Positions 36,714-45,719 are shown, counted from the stretch's first letter. The stretch is DNA of 64,000 nt from Saccharopolyspora indica (GCF_027853965.1 NZ_JAQGLB010000013.1:161569-225568); one strand, 5' to 3'. The notes: generated by a model from the letters alone, not told the origin. A program made the numbers and translations.

Positions 36714-37646
36714 ATGAGCATGCGCGAACTACGTCGCCCGCCGAGGCTGCGCAGCGGTGACACCGTGGCGGTGGTCGCCCCCGCCGGGCCGGTGCCCGAG
36801 GAGCTGCTCGACGCCGGACTCGCCCACCTGCGCGCCTGGGGCCTGCAACCGCGCGTCGGCAAGCACGTCCGCGACCGCCACCCGGCGGTGAACTACCTGG
36901 CGGGCACCGACGCCGACCGGGCCGCCGACCTGCAGGAGGCGTGGTGCGATCCGGAGGTGGCCGCGGTGCTCTGCGCGCGCGGCGGCTACGGCAGCATGCG
37001 GGTCCTGGACCACCTGGACTGGGCGGAGATGGCCGCGGCGGGCCCGAAGGTGTTCACCGGCTCCAGCGACATCACCGCGCTGCACGACGCCGTCGCCACC
37101 CAGCTCGGCCTGGTCACGGTGTTCGGCCCGATGGTCGCCACGAAGGCGTTCGCGGAGGACGCCGCCGCGAGGGAGCACTTGCGCCGCACCCTGTTCCAGC
37201 CCGAATCGGTCACCATCCTGACCCGCTCCACCGCGGACGCCCTCGTGCGCGGGCGCGCCCGCGGCACCACCTACGGCGGCAACCTCAGCATCGTCGCGGC
37301 TTCGCTCGGCGCCCCCGACGCGCCGACTCCGCCGGAGCACGGCATCGCGCTGCTGGAGGACATCACCGAATCCCCCTACCAGCTCGACCGGTTCGTCACC
37401 CAGCTGCTGCGCGCGGGCTGGTTCGACCACGCCGCGGGCATCGCGCTCGGCTCGTGGACCGACTGCGGACCGCTGGAGGAGGTCCGCGCGGTGATGTCGG
37501 ACCTGCTGGGCGGCCTGGGAGTGCCGATCCTGTGGGAGCTCGGCTTCGGCCACTGCACCGCGCAGCGCACCATCCCGCTGGGCGTCGCCGCCGAGCTCGA
37601 CACCGACGCCCAGCGCCTGTCGATCCTGAAGCCCGCGCTGCTCTAA
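36714..37646 (+). CDS. LD-carboxypeptidase (peptidase family S66)
   Basis: 310 aa. Removes the terminal D-amino acid from cytosolic muropeptide tetrapeptides in cell-wall recycling. Nucleophile Ser near residue 117 in FTGSSDITALH, Glu in LLEDITESPYQLDR and His near 279 in GFGHCTAQRTIPLG make the S66 catalytic triad. The oxyanion segment CARGGYGSMRVL is present. No signal peptide, consistent with cytosolic LdcA. ATG 36714 has GGAG 7 nt upstream; GTG 36684 would add ten residues. It overlaps the CGNR gene by 4 nt, tail to tail. Confidence 0.9.
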   Translation: MSMRELRRPPRLRSGDTVAVVAPAGPVPEELLDAGLAHLRAWGLQPRVGKHVRDRHPAVNYLAGTDADRAADLQEAWCDPEVAAVLCARGGYGSMRVLDHLDWAEMAAAGPKVFTGSSDITALHDAVATQLGLVTVFGPMVATKAFAEDAAAREHLRRTLFQPESVTILTRSTADALVRGRARGTTYGGNLSIVAASLGAPDAPTPPEHGIALLEDITESPYQLDRFVTQLLRAGWFDHAAGIALGSWTDCGPLEEVRAVMSDLLGGLGVPILWELGFGHCTAQRTIPLGVAAELDTDAQRLSILKPALL

Positions 37647-38212
37647 CCGGCCGCTTTGCGGCGGGCGTAGTGCTGGCGTGCCTTGGCCCGGTTGCCGCAC
37701 CGCGCCATCGAGCACCACTGCCGGTTGCGCGCCGGCGAGGTGTCCAGGAAGCGCAGCCCGCAGCGGTGGTACGCGCAGACCGCCACGCGCGGGAACGGTT
37801 CTGCCGCAAGCAGTTCGATCGCGTCGACGGCGACCTCCGCCAGCGCCGTCCGCACCGGGTCCCGCGGTTCCGGGCGGAACGCCGCGACGGATCCGTCCGG
37901 CTCGGCGCGCAGCTGCACCGCTGCGCGGTCATCACCGCGCGCCGCCTCGTTGATCAGCTCCACGTCGGATGCCGCGATCACCGAGCCCTGCGCGCGGGCG
38001 TCCACGGCCTGGCAGATCGCTTCGCGGAGCTCTCGCGCGGCTGCCACGTGCGCTTCCACGGGCGAGCTGTCCGCGCGCAGCCCCACCTCGCGGAGCCATT
38101 CGGCCAGCGCTTCCGGCGCGATCAGCAGCTCCCGGCCGCCGCGGTAGCGGTCGCGCAGCGTGTTGACCAGATCGAGGCAGAGCCGGCCGCCGTCGTGGAC
38201 CCAGTCGCCCAT
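37643..38212 (-). CDS. CGNR zinc-finger regulator with ABATE domain
   Basis: 189 aa. The N-terminal two-thirds form the stress-sensing ABATE-type domain (LCLDLVNTLRDRYRGGREL). The C-terminus is the CGNR zinc finger: CAYHRCGLRFLDTS, then WCSMARCGNRAKARQHYARR, with four Cys likely binding zinc and a basic recognition helix. Such proteins are presumed transcription factors. It is divergent from the alpha/beta hydrolase gene with a 75-nt gap rich in CTAA/TTAG repeats, so it probably regulates that gene and itself. Confidence 0.87.
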   Translation of the reverse strand: MGDWVHDGGRLCLDLVNTLRDRYRGGRELLIAPEALAEWLREVGLRADSSPVEAHVAAARELREAICQAVDARAQGSVIAASDVELINEAARGDDRAAVQLRAEPDGSVAAFRPEPRDPVRTALAEVAVDAIELLAAEPFPRVAVCAYHRCGLRFLDTSPARNRQWCSMARCGNRAKARQHYARRKAAG

Positions 38213-38244
38213 CCTTGCCCTCCCGCCGCCGTCGATCTACCATC

Positions 38245-38272
38245 CTAAACTCTAACCCCCTAAGCCAGTTAG
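38245..38272. promoter_or_regulatory. CTAA/TTAG repeat cluster, likely CGNR operator
   Basis: CTAA occurs at 38245, 38252 and 38260 with 7-8 nt spacing, and the last forms the inverted repeat CTAAGCCAGTTAG (38260-38272). It lies between divergent CGNR and hydrolase genes, just before the hydrolase ribosome site GGAG (38277-38280). Confidence 0.5.
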
Positions 38273-38287
38273 AAACGGAGTCGATCG

Positions 38288-39145
38288 ATGCCGTCCGACG
38301 AAGTCGCCCTGGTCAACGGCCTGCGCGTGCACTACACGACCGCGGGCAGCGGCCCCGGGCTGGTCCTGCTGCACGGCTGGCCGCAGACCAGCCACTGCTG
38401 GCGCAAGCTGATCCCGGAGCTGGCCCGCACGCACACCGTGATCGCGCCGGACCTGCGCGGCTACGGCCGCACCGACAAGCCGCGCGACGGCTACGACAAG
38501 CGCACGATGGCCACCGACGTGGCCGAGCTGGTGGCGGCGCTGGGCTTCGAGTCGGTCAGCGTGGTCGGCCACGACCGCGGCGCGCGGGTGGCGCACCGCT
38601 GGGGCCTGGACCGCCCGGACCAGGTCGACCGGCTGGCGCTGCTGGACATCGTGCCGACCCGCGAGATGTGGCGGCTGATGAACACCGAGGCGGGCACCGC
38701 CTACTGGCACTGGTTCTTCCACCTGCAGCCGGACCTGCCGGAACTCCTGGTGGGCAACGACATCGCGGGCTACCTCCGGTACTTCTTCGAGCGCTGGACG
38801 GTGAACCGGCCCGGTCTGGAGCCCTCGGCGATCGAGGAGTACGTGCGAGCGTTCTCCGCACCGGGCGCGCTGCGCGCCGGTTTCGACGACTACCGCGCGT
38901 CGTTCCCGCTCGACAGCGAGCACGACGACGCCGACGCCGAGGCGGGCCGCAAGCTGACCATGCCGCTGCTGGCGCTGTGGGGTTCGGCGGGCCTGCCCGC
39001 GAAGCTGCCGATGCGCGAGATCTGGCGCGAGTACGCCGAGCACCCGACCTGCGCCGAGATCGCCGACTGCGGGCACTTCCTGCCCGAGGAGCGCCCCGAG
39101 CAGGTCCTGGCGCACCTGCGGGAATTCCTGGCGCCCGGGAGGTAG
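38288..39145 (+). CDS. Alpha/beta hydrolase, haloacetate dehalogenase / epoxide hydrolase-like
   Basis: 285 aa. Nucleophile elbow GHDRGA with D96, oxyanion HGWPQTSHCW, and catalytic His263 in ADCGHFLPEE. An Asp nucleophile puts it with fluoroacetate/haloalkane dehalogenases and soluble epoxide hydrolases rather than Ser esterases; WxxxF/Y cap residues (WHWFFHLQPDLPELLVG) fit the same group. The true substrate is unknown. GGAG 7 nt before ATG supports the start. It faces the CGNR regulator, suggesting inducible detoxification. Confidence 0.87.
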   Translation: MPSDEVALVNGLRVHYTTAGSGPGLVLLHGWPQTSHCWRKLIPELARTHTVIAPDLRGYGRTDKPRDGYDKRTMATDVAELVAALGFESVSVVGHDRGARVAHRWGLDRPDQVDRLALLDIVPTREMWRLMNTEAGTAYWHWFFHLQPDLPELLVGNDIAGYLRYFFERWTVNRPGLEPSAIEEYVRAFSAPGALRAGFDDYRASFPLDSEHDDADAEAGRKLTMPLLALWGSAGLPAKLPMREIWREYAEHPTCAEIADCGHFLPEERPEQVLAHLREFLAPGR

Positions 39146-39178
39146 TTGATAACGTCGTCAGCGAGCGAGAGGTGCCCC

Positions 39179-39808
39179 ATGCGAGTCCGACCCGTCACGC
39201 CCGAACTGCTGGCGGCGGAGCTGGTCGACCGCATCGAAGCACTCCCCCGCCGCTGGGCGCGGATCGCGGTGGACGGCGCCCCGGCCGCCGACACCGGCGA
39301 CTTCGCCGACGCCCTGGTGGAACCGCTGCGCACCCGCGGCCGCGAGGTGATCCGCATCCGCACGGCCGACTACCTGCGCCCGGCGTCCCTGCGCCTGGAA
39401 CACGGCCACCACGACCCGGACTCGTACTACGAGAACTGGTACGACCTGCGCGGTCTGACCCGCGAAGTGCTGGACCCGTTGTCGGACAACGGCAACGGCC
39501 GGGTCCTGCCCGCGCTCTGGGACGCCGCGGCGGACCGCTCGCCCCGCCTGCCCCGCGTCCAGCTCCCGGACCGGGCGGTGGCCGTGGTGGACGGTCCGCT
39601 CCTGCTCGGCGCGGGCCTGCCGTTCGACTTCACCGTCCACCTCTGGCTCCCCGAAGCGGCCCTGAACCGCCGAACCCCCGACGAAGACCGCTGGACCCTC
39701 CAGGCCTTCCACCGCTACGCCGAAGAGGTCTCCCCGCACCACCTGGCGGACTGCGTCGTCCGCGTCGACCGCCCAGGCCGCCCAGCAGTGGTGGACAGCC
39801 TGGAGTGA
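39179..39808 (+). CDS. Uridine-kinase-like protein with degenerate P-loop
   Basis: 209 aa that align along their length with actinobacterial uridine-kinase-like proteins (AVDGAPAADTGDFADALVEPL, VIRIRTADYLRPASLRLEHG, DPDSYYENWYDLRGL, LLLGAGLPFDFTVHLWLPEA). Where kinases have GxxxxGKT it reads GAPAADTGDF, with no lysine, so ATP-dependent kinase activity is doubtful. It may be a non-catalytic paralogue. ATG 39179 has GAGAGGT upstream and lies 33 nt after the hydrolase stop, so the two may be cotranscribed. Confidence 0.75.
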   Translation: MRVRPVTPELLAAELVDRIEALPRRWARIAVDGAPAADTGDFADALVEPLRTRGREVIRIRTADYLRPASLRLEHGHHDPDSYYENWYDLRGLTREVLDPLSDNGNGRVLPALWDAAADRSPRLPRVQLPDRAVAVVDGPLLLGAGLPFDFTVHLWLPEAALNRRTPDEDRWTLQAFHRYAEEVSPHHLADCVVRVDRPGRPAVVDSLE

Positions 39809-39840
39809 AGAGCAGGCGCAAGCTAGGCTCACGGCGCGTA

Positions 39841-39859
39841 TTACAAAATGTGTTACACT
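39841..39859 (+). promoter_or_regulatory. Toxin-antitoxin promoter with TTACA repeats
   Basis: TTACA at 39841 and 39853, 12 nt apart, and a -10-like TACACT (39854-39859) 7 nt before ATG 39867. Transcription would start at about 39866, so the antitoxin mRNA is probably leaderless. The repeats overlap the promoter, as expected for autoregulation by a ribbon-helix-helix antitoxin. Confidence 0.5.
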
Positions 39860-39866
39860 CGGGCAC

Positions 39867-40091
39867 ATGGGAACTCTCAATGTGCGCACCGATGAAGCAA
39901 TGGAGACCGCGCTGAACGCGTTAACAGGAGACACGCGTAGCCGGTCAGAGGCCGTTCGCTACGCCCTCCTCCGAGCCTACAAGGAAATGCTCCTGGAACA
40001 GGCCGAAAAGGACGCTGAGCGTCTCAACGCAGATCCGGACGACCAAGCGGAGATGCTGGCGATCCAACGGTTCATGGGGGTCACTGAGTGA
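39867..40091 (+). CDS. Ribbon-helix-helix antitoxin (MazE-like)
   Basis: 74 aa. The N-terminal part (LNVRTDEAMETALNAL, then SRSEAVRYALLRAY) is a ribbon-helix-helix DNA-binding fold, and the acidic C-terminus would wrap the toxin. It probably neutralises the downstream MazF-like toxin and represses the operon. Its stop overlaps the toxin GTG by four bases (GTGA), ensuring coupled translation. This module is clearly lower in GC and less biased at third positions than its neighbours, which suggests horizontal acquisition. Confidence 0.82.
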   Translation: MGTLNVRTDEAMETALNALTGDTRSRSEAVRYALLRAYKEMLLEQAEKDAERLNADPDDQAEMLAIQRFMGVTE

Positions 40092-40408
40092 TCTTCCGCG
40101 GAGCGGTCTACGAGATCAAGGCGATGCCCGGGGCTCGCGGACACGAACAACAAGGCCGACGGTACGCCGTGATCATCCAATCCAACCGATTTGCGACAAG
40201 CACGATCACCGTCGCCCTGACCTCGACACGGGCCGCTGAAGCCATCTACCGTCCCGAAATCGAGCTCAACGGAACCAAAACACGCATTCTCACTGATCAG
40301 GTCTACTCAGTGACTTCTGATCGATTGGGAGACTTCAAGGGTTCGCTCGATGCGAGCGAGCTCGCCGACCTGGATCGGGCACTACTCCTCCGTTTCGGCT
40401 TGATCTGA
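40088..40408 (+). CDS. mazF: MazF/PemK-family endoribonuclease toxin
   Basis: 106 aa. The fold's signatures are visible: RGAVYEI (strand 1), GRRYAVIIQSNRFATSTI (strand 2 with the Arg/Ser region), VALTSTR, and the conserved TRILTDQVYSVTSDRLGDF that ends in the S/T-containing loop. MazF toxins cut mRNA or rRNA at short motifs, stopping growth when the labile antitoxin is lost. GTG start overlapping the antitoxin. Convergent with the dipeptide transporter operon with only 3 nt between stops. Confidence 0.87.
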   Translation: MIFRGAVYEIKAMPGARGHEQQGRRYAVIIQSNRFATSTITVALTSTRAAEAIYRPEIELNGTKTRILTDQVYSVTSDRLGDFKGSLDASELADLDRALLLRFGLI

Positions 40409-40411
40409 CGC

Positions 40412-41995
40412 TCAAGCCACGCGGCGTTCGACGGTGGGTACGGCGGCGAGCAGGGTCTTGGTGTAGTCGTGCTGCGGGTCCAGCAGGACCTGTTCCACCG
40501 GGCCGACCTCCACCAGCTCTCCCCGGTACATCACCGCCACGCGGTCGGCGATGTTCCACGCCAGGCCCAGGTCGTGGGTGATCACCAGCGTCGACAGGTC
40601 GCGCTCCACGCGCAGTCGCAGCAGCAGCGACAGGATCTCGCCGCGCACGGTCGCGTCCAGCGACGCCACCGGCTCGTCGGCGACCAGCACCTTCGGCTCC
40701 AGCACCAGCGCACCCGCGATCACCACGCGCTGCCGCTGACCACCTGAGAGCTCCTGCGGCAGGCGGCCGAAGAACTTCTCCGCCGGCCGCAGCTCCGCGG
40801 CTTCCAGCGCCGCGGTGACCCGGCCGCGCTCGTCGTCGGTGATGCCGTGGATCCGCAGTCCCTCCGCCACCGCCTCGTAGACCGTGTGCCGCGGGTTGAG
40901 CGCTCCCGTCGGGTCCTGCAGCACCAGCTGCACCTGCCTGCGGTAGTCGCGCAGGCCCGCGGCCCCGCTCGGCAGCGGCACCCCGTCGTAGCGGACCGCT
41001 CCCCTGGTCGGCTTCTGCAGGCCCAGCAGGGTGCGCGCGAGCGTCGTCTTGCCGGATCCGGACTGCCCGACCAGGGCGACGATCTCCTTCTCCTCCACCG
41101 CCAGGTCCACCCCGCGCACCGCGTGCACGACCTGCCCGGAACGGCCGGTGAAGTCGACCGCGACGTCCTCGGCGGCCAGCAGCGCGGAGCCCCGGGACGC
41201 GCTCTCGGTGAGCCGGAACTGCGGATCGCCGACCGTGGGGAACGCATCGGCCAGCGCCTTGCTGTGCTCGTGCTGCGGCCGGGTCATCACCTCCTGGGCC
41301 GGGCCGTGCTCCACCACGCGCCCCTGGTACATCACCGCCAGCTGCGCGCAGCTGGCCGACAGCACCGACAGGTCGTGGCTGATCATCACCAGCGCGATGC
41401 CGCGCTCGGCCACCAGCCTGCGCATCAGCTCCAGGATCTGCGCCTGCACCACGACGTCCAGCGCCGTGGTGGGCTCGTCGGCGATCACCAGCCGCGGCTC
41501 GCACGCCAGCGCCATGGCGATCATGACGCGCTGCTTCTGCCCGCCGGAGAGCTCGTGCGGATAGGCGTTCGCCCGCTCCGCGGGCAGCTCCACCTGCGCC
41601 AGCAGCTCCGCGACTCGCGCGGAGAGGTCCTCGGAGCCGCTCCCGTGCAGCTTGATCGGCTCGGCGATCTGCTCGCCGATCGTGCGCACCGGGTTCAGCG
41701 CGTGCATCGCGCCCTGGAACACCACCGACGCGCTCGCCCACCGAACGGCGCGCAGCCGCCCGAAGGTCATCTCGCGCACGTCCTCGCCGTCCAGCAGGAC
41801 CTGCCCCTCGATGCGCGCCGAGCTCGGCAGCAACCGCAGCACCGACATCGCCACGGTCGTCTTCCCGCAGCCGGATTCGCCTGCGATGCCCAGGGTTTCA
41901 CCCTCGCCGAGGCTCAGGTTCACGTCCCGGACCGCGGGTTCCTCCGCGCCCCGGTAGGTCACCGACACGTCGCGCAGTTGCAGAATCGGACTCAC
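40412..41995 (-). CDS. Dipeptide/oligopeptide ABC importer, fused double ATPase
   Basis: 527 aa containing two complete ABC domains, equivalent to DppD and DppF fused. Domain 1 (about 1-265) has GESGCGKTT, LSGGQKQRVMIAMAL and LVIADEPTTALD. Domain 2 (about 280-527) has GQSGSGKTT, LSGGQRQRVVIAGAL and VLVADEPVASLD. Both powers of the transporter therefore come from one chain. GTG 41995 overlaps the permease stop (GTGA), so translation is coupled. Last gene of the operon. Substrate, peptides by family and context. Confidence 0.92.
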   Translation of the reverse strand: MSPILQLRDVSVTYRGAEEPAVRDVNLSLGEGETLGIAGESGCGKTTVAMSVLRLLPSSARIEGQVLLDGEDVREMTFGRLRAVRWASASVVFQGAMHALNPVRTIGEQIAEPIKLHGSGSEDLSARVAELLAQVELPAERANAYPHELSGGQKQRVMIAMALACEPRLVIADEPTTALDVVVQAQILELMRRLVAERGIALVMISHDLSVLSASCAQLAVMYQGRVVEHGPAQEVMTRPQHEHSKALADAFPTVGDPQFRLTESASRGSALLAAEDVAVDFTGRSGQVVHAVRGVDLAVEEKEIVALVGQSGSGKTTLARTLLGLQKPTRGAVRYDGVPLPSGAAGLRDYRRQVQLVLQDPTGALNPRHTVYEAVAEGLRIHGITDDERGRVTAALEAAELRPAEKFFGRLPQELSGGQRQRVVIAGALVLEPKVLVADEPVASLDATVRGEILSLLLRLRVERDLSTLVITHDLGLAWNIADRVAVMYRGELVEVGPVEQVLLDPQHDYTKTLLAAVPTVERRVA

Positions 41996-42888
41996 CGCCG
42001 CCCCCGCAGCCTCGGGTTGAACACCGTCTCCAACGCCCGCCCGCACAGGGTGAAGGCGAGCACCACCACCACGATCCCCAGTCCCGGCGGCAGCAGGTAC
42101 CACCAGGCGCCACCGGTCACCGCGCCGGTGTCCATCGCCGACTTCAGCATCGAGCCCCACGACACCAGGCTCGGGTCGCCCAGGCCCAGGAACGACAGCG
42201 TGGACTCGGCGATGATCGCACTGGCCACCGCCAGCGTGGTGTTGGCGAACACCAGCGGCACCACGGCGGGCAGCACGTGCTTGCCGATGACGTGCCCGTG
42301 CCCGGCGCCCAGCGCGCGAGCCCGCTCGATGTACGGGCGGGTTTCGATGGTCAGCGTCTGCGCCCGCACCATGCGCGCCGTGGGCGGCCAGGACGTCACG
42401 CCGATCGCCAGCACGATCGTCCACAGCCCGCGTTCGAGCACCGTGGACAGCGCGATGGCCAGCACCAGCGAGGGCAGCACCAGGAAGAAGTCGGTGAACC
42501 GCAGCAGGATTCGCGAGGTCCAGCCGCCGAAGTGCGCCGCGAGCACGCCCACCAGCGCACCGATCAGCACCGACAGCAACGCCGCGGCCAGCCCGACCAC
42601 CAGCGACACCCGAGCGCCCCACCAGGTCAGCAGCAGGACGGAACGACCGGATTCGTCGGTCCCGAGCCAGTACTCGCCGCTGGGCGCCTGCAGCGGCTCG
42701 CCGGTCGCGCGCGTGACGTCCAGGCCACCGGCGTCGGTGAGCAGCGGCGCGAGCAGCGCCAGCAGCCCGACGACGACCAGCACCACGAGCCCGACCAGCC
42801 CGCCCCGGTCGGCGCGGAACACGCGCCACGCATCGGCCAACCGCGCCCGGCGGCGAGCCCGGACGATCTGGCCCGCGGTGGCCGTCAC
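41992..42888 (-). CDS. dppC: Dipeptide ABC importer permease (DppC type)
   Basis: 298 aa. An Arg-rich start and first membrane helix (GLVGLVVLVVVGLLALLAPLL) precede the DppC-specific periplasmic loop PSGEYWLGTDESGRS, then five helices with the cytoplasmic EAA loop (ERARALGAGHGHVIGKHVLP). It pairs with DppB to form the channel. GTG 42888 overlaps the upstream permease stop by four bases. The operon order is binding protein, DppB, DppC, fused ATPase. Confidence 0.9.
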   Translation of the reverse strand: MTATAGQIVRARRRARLADAWRVFRADRGGLVGLVVLVVVGLLALLAPLLTDAGGLDVTRATGEPLQAPSGEYWLGTDESGRSVLLLTWWGARVSLVVGLAAALLSVLIGALVGVLAAHFGGWTSRILLRFTDFFLVLPSLVLAIALSTVLERGLWTIVLAIGVTSWPPTARMVRAQTLTIETRPYIERARALGAGHGHVIGKHVLPAVVPLVFANTTLAVASAIIAESTLSFLGLGDPSLVSWGSMLKSAMDTGAVTGGAWWYLLPPGLGIVVVVLAFTLCGRALETVFNPRLRGRR

Positions 42889-43922
42889 GATTCCCGCACC
42901 CTCGGGTCCAGCACCCGGTAGAGCAGCTCGGCCAGCACGTTCATCACCACCACACTCCCCGCCAGCACGATGAAGATCCCCTGCAGCAGCGGCAGGTCCG
43001 GCACCCGCAGCGCCTCGAAGGTCAGCAGCCCGAGCCCGGGCCAGGAGAACACCGTCTCCACCGTGATCGCCCCGCCGACCACCAGCCCCATCCGCAGGAA
43101 GATCAGCGTGACGGTCGGCAGCAGCGCGTTGGGCACCGCGTGGCGGCGGCGCACCAGGTCCTCGCGCAGCCCCTTGGCGCGGGCGGTGGTCAGGTAGTCC
43201 TCGCCCATCTCCTCCAGCAGCGAGGACCGCATCACCATCAGGTATTCGGCGTAGATCACCGCGACCATGGTCAGCGCGGGCAGCACCAGGTGGTGCGCCA
43301 CGTCGAGCAGCTGCGGCAGGAACTCGGGCGGGGTGTCCGGCGAGGACATCCCGCCGACCGGGAACAGCCCCGGGATCGGGCCGACCCCGACGCCGAAGGC
43401 CATCAGCACGATCAGGCCGAGCCAGAACGTCGGCACCGACCACAGCGTCAGCGCCACCGAGGTCGAGGTCTTGTCGAACGCGCCGCCGTGCCGCCACGCC
43501 GCGCGCGAGCCCATCCACAGCCCGAGCACCACCGCCAGCGCGGTGGCGGTGCCCACCAGCAGCACGGTCGGCCCGATCCGCTCGACGATCAGCTCCCCGA
43601 CCGGGCGGCTGTAGGTGTAGGAGGTGCCGAGGTCACCGCGCAGCAGGTTGCCGAGGAAGTCCAGGAACTGCTTCCACAGCGGCTGGTCCAGGCCGAACCG
43701 CTCGCGCAGCACCTGGATCTGCTGCTCGCTGACCGGCGCCCCGCGGGTCATGGTGCGCACCGGGTCGCCCGGGATCACCCGGAAGAGGAAGAACCCCAGC
43801 ACCGCCACCAGGAGCAGGCTCACCAGGCCGCCGCCGACCTTGCCGCCCAGGAAGCGGGCGAACCGGCGGCGACCGGCGCCGGCGGGCACCTGATCCGGGA
43901 CGGTGGCAAGCAGATCGGACAC
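42885..43922 (-). CDS. dppB: Dipeptide ABC importer permease (DppB type)
   Basis: 345 aa. First helix after a basic N-terminus (LVSLLLVAVLGFFLFRVIPG), then the DppB-specific segment PVSEQQIQVLRERFGLDQPL, and six-helix permease core with EAA-like TTARAKGLREDLVRRRHAVP. GTG 43922 is 3 nt after the stop of the binding protein. Partner of DppC. Usual length for the family is 310-340 aa. Confidence 0.9.
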   Translation of the reverse strand: MSDLLATVPDQVPAGAGRRRFARFLGGKVGGGLVSLLLVAVLGFFLFRVIPGDPVRTMTRGAPVSEQQIQVLRERFGLDQPLWKQFLDFLGNLLRGDLGTSYTYSRPVGELIVERIGPTVLLVGTATALAVVLGLWMGSRAAWRHGGAFDKTSTSVALTLWSVPTFWLGLIVLMAFGVGVGPIPGLFPVGGMSSPDTPPEFLPQLLDVAHHLVLPALTMVAVIYAEYLMVMRSSLLEEMGEDYLTTARAKGLREDLVRRRHAVPNALLPTVTLIFLRMGLVVGGAITVETVFSWPGLGLLTFEALRVPDLPLLQGIFIVLAGSVVVMNVLAELLYRVLDPRVRES

Positions 43923-43925
43923 GGT

Positions 43926-45719
43926 TCACTCCCTGGTGTCGGCGGTCGCCCGGCGGCGGACGAACACCAGCGCCACCACGACGCCGACCAGCACCACGAC
44001 TCCGCCGAGCACCCACGCGACGGTGCTGTAGTCGGTGCCCGAGGTGCCGTTGACCGCCGCCTCGGTGGGCTCCGCGCCGTAGTAGCCCCAGTAGCCCTGC
44101 TGCGCAACGATGACGCCGTCCTGCGCGGGCTGCAGGGTGAACCCGGCGTAGCGGTCGGTGCGGTAGGCCTCCAGCGAGTTCTGGTAGAAGAGGATCAGCC
44201 CGGCCGCCTGGTCGTAGAAGCGCGCCTGCGCCTGGTTGACCAGGTCGACCCGCGCGGCCTTGTCGAACTCGCCGAGCTGCCGCTCGTAGAGGTCGTCGTA
44301 CTGCTGGTCGCACAGGAACGAGTCGGCGTTGCCGCCGCCGCTCGGGCTGGGCCGCGCGGCGCAGGTCTGCAACCGCAGCACGTAGTCCGGGTCGGGGTTG
44401 GCCGACCAGCCGCTGATCACCATGTCGAAGTCGCCGCCGGTGGTGCGGTCCTGGAGCTGGTTGTCCGACACCGGCTGCAGCTCCACGCCGATGCCCAGCT
44501 CCGCCAGCCACCGCTTGACGAACTCGCCGACCTGGATGTCGGCCGAGATGTTGCCGTGCAGCACGAAGTCGAAGTTCAGCGGTTCACCCTGCGGGGTGTG
44601 CCGGATGCCGTCCGCGCCGCGCGGGTAGCCGGCCTCGTCGAGCAGCCGGTTGGCCTCGGCCAGGTCGAAGGCCCGAGGCTGCGGCGGGTTCCAGTGGTAG
44701 TCGCCGAAGATCGGCGGCAGGTAGCCGCCGCCGGCCTGCGCGTAGCCGCCCATCACGCGGTCGACCAGCGCCTGCCGGTCGATGGCGTGGTCGATGGCCT
44801 GCCGCACCCGCACGTCCTTCAGCGCCGGGTGCCCGGAGCCGATCGGCTCGTTCTGGCTGTTGGCCGCGCCCGGGTTGAGGATCATCTCGAAGAAGCGCCT
44901 GCCCTGGCCCTTGACCTGCTGGATGTCGGACTCGCCGGCCAGCGCGTCGAACTGCGCCGGGGTGAGCTTCTGCACCACGTCGACATCGCCCTTGCGCAGC
45001 GCCTGCACCGCGGCGTCGCTGTTCTTGAACTGGATGAACTGCACCTGCGCGACCTTCGCCGGGCCGCGCCAGAAGTCCGGGTTGGCGGTCAGCGTGACGT
45101 CCTGCTCCGGGCGGTAGCCGGTGAGCACGAACGGCCCGCTGCCCACCACCGGCATCTGGTCGTTGGTGAAGTCCGCGACGTCGGTGACCTTGGACCACAC
45201 GTGCTCGGGCACGATCGGCGCGTCGATGGCCAGCATCGTCGCCTGCGGCGTCTTGGTGCGGATGACCAGCGTCCTGTCATCCGGTGCGGTGACGGTGTCG
45301 AAGTTCTCCACGAAGTTGCCGTTGGCGGTGCTGGCGGCCGGATCGGTCATCATCCGGTTGAAGGTGTAGGCCGCGTCGCGGGCGGTCACCGGCTGCCCGT
45401 CGGACCACTTCACGCCGGGCCGGATGTGGAAGGTCCAGGTGAGCTTGTCCGGCGAGGTGTCCCACTTCTCGGCCAGCTCCGGTTCCACCTCGAAGTCCTC
45501 GGCGCGGTAGGTGGTCAGCGTCGGGTAGATGGACCGGAAGATGTCGGTGGAGGCGAGCGTGTAGCCCAGGAACGGGTTGAGCGAGTCGATCTGCTGCTGC
45601 AACCCGACGCGCAGCGTGGCACCCTGCGGCCGCGCGCCGTCCTCCTGCGCGGCCGCGGGCAGCGGCACCAGCAATCCGGCCAGCAGCACGGCCCAGAGCG
45701 CGACGAGTCGTCTGCCCAC
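43926..45719 (-). CDS. Peptide-binding protein (SBP family 5) with C-terminal membrane anchor
   Basis: 597 aa. A cleavable signal peptide (VALWAVLLAGLLVPLPAAA, cut near AQ) has no lipobox cysteine. The SBP_5 fold follows: LRVGLQQQIDSLNPF, PELAEKWDTSPDKLTW, KWSDGQPVTARDAAYTFNRM and later VRQAIDHAIDRQALVDRVMG. Instead of a lipid anchor the protein ends in one membrane helix (STVAWVLGGVVVLVGVVVAL) and RRR, so it would be a membrane-bound receptor with its binding domain outside. First gene of the dpp operon. GTG 45719 has AAGGAGG upstream. Confidence 0.9.
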   Translation of the reverse strand: MGRRLVALWAVLLAGLLVPLPAAAQEDGARPQGATLRVGLQQQIDSLNPFLGYTLASTDIFRSIYPTLTTYRAEDFEVEPELAEKWDTSPDKLTWTFHIRPGVKWSDGQPVTARDAAYTFNRMMTDPAASTANGNFVENFDTVTAPDDRTLVIRTKTPQATMLAIDAPIVPEHVWSKVTDVADFTNDQMPVVGSGPFVLTGYRPEQDVTLTANPDFWRGPAKVAQVQFIQFKNSDAAVQALRKGDVDVVQKLTPAQFDALAGESDIQQVKGQGRRFFEMILNPGAANSQNEPIGSGHPALKDVRVRQAIDHAIDRQALVDRVMGGYAQAGGGYLPPIFGDYHWNPPQPRAFDLAEANRLLDEAGYPRGADGIRHTPQGEPLNFDFVLHGNISADIQVGEFVKRWLAELGIGVELQPVSDNQLQDRTTGGDFDMVISGWSANPDPDYVLRLQTCAARPSPSGGGNADSFLCDQQYDDLYERQLGEFDKAARVDLVNQAQARFYDQAAGLILFYQNSLEAYRTDRYAGFTLQPAQDGVIVAQQGYWGYYGAEPTEAAVNGTSGTDYSTVAWVLGGVVVLVGVVVALVFVRRRATADTRE

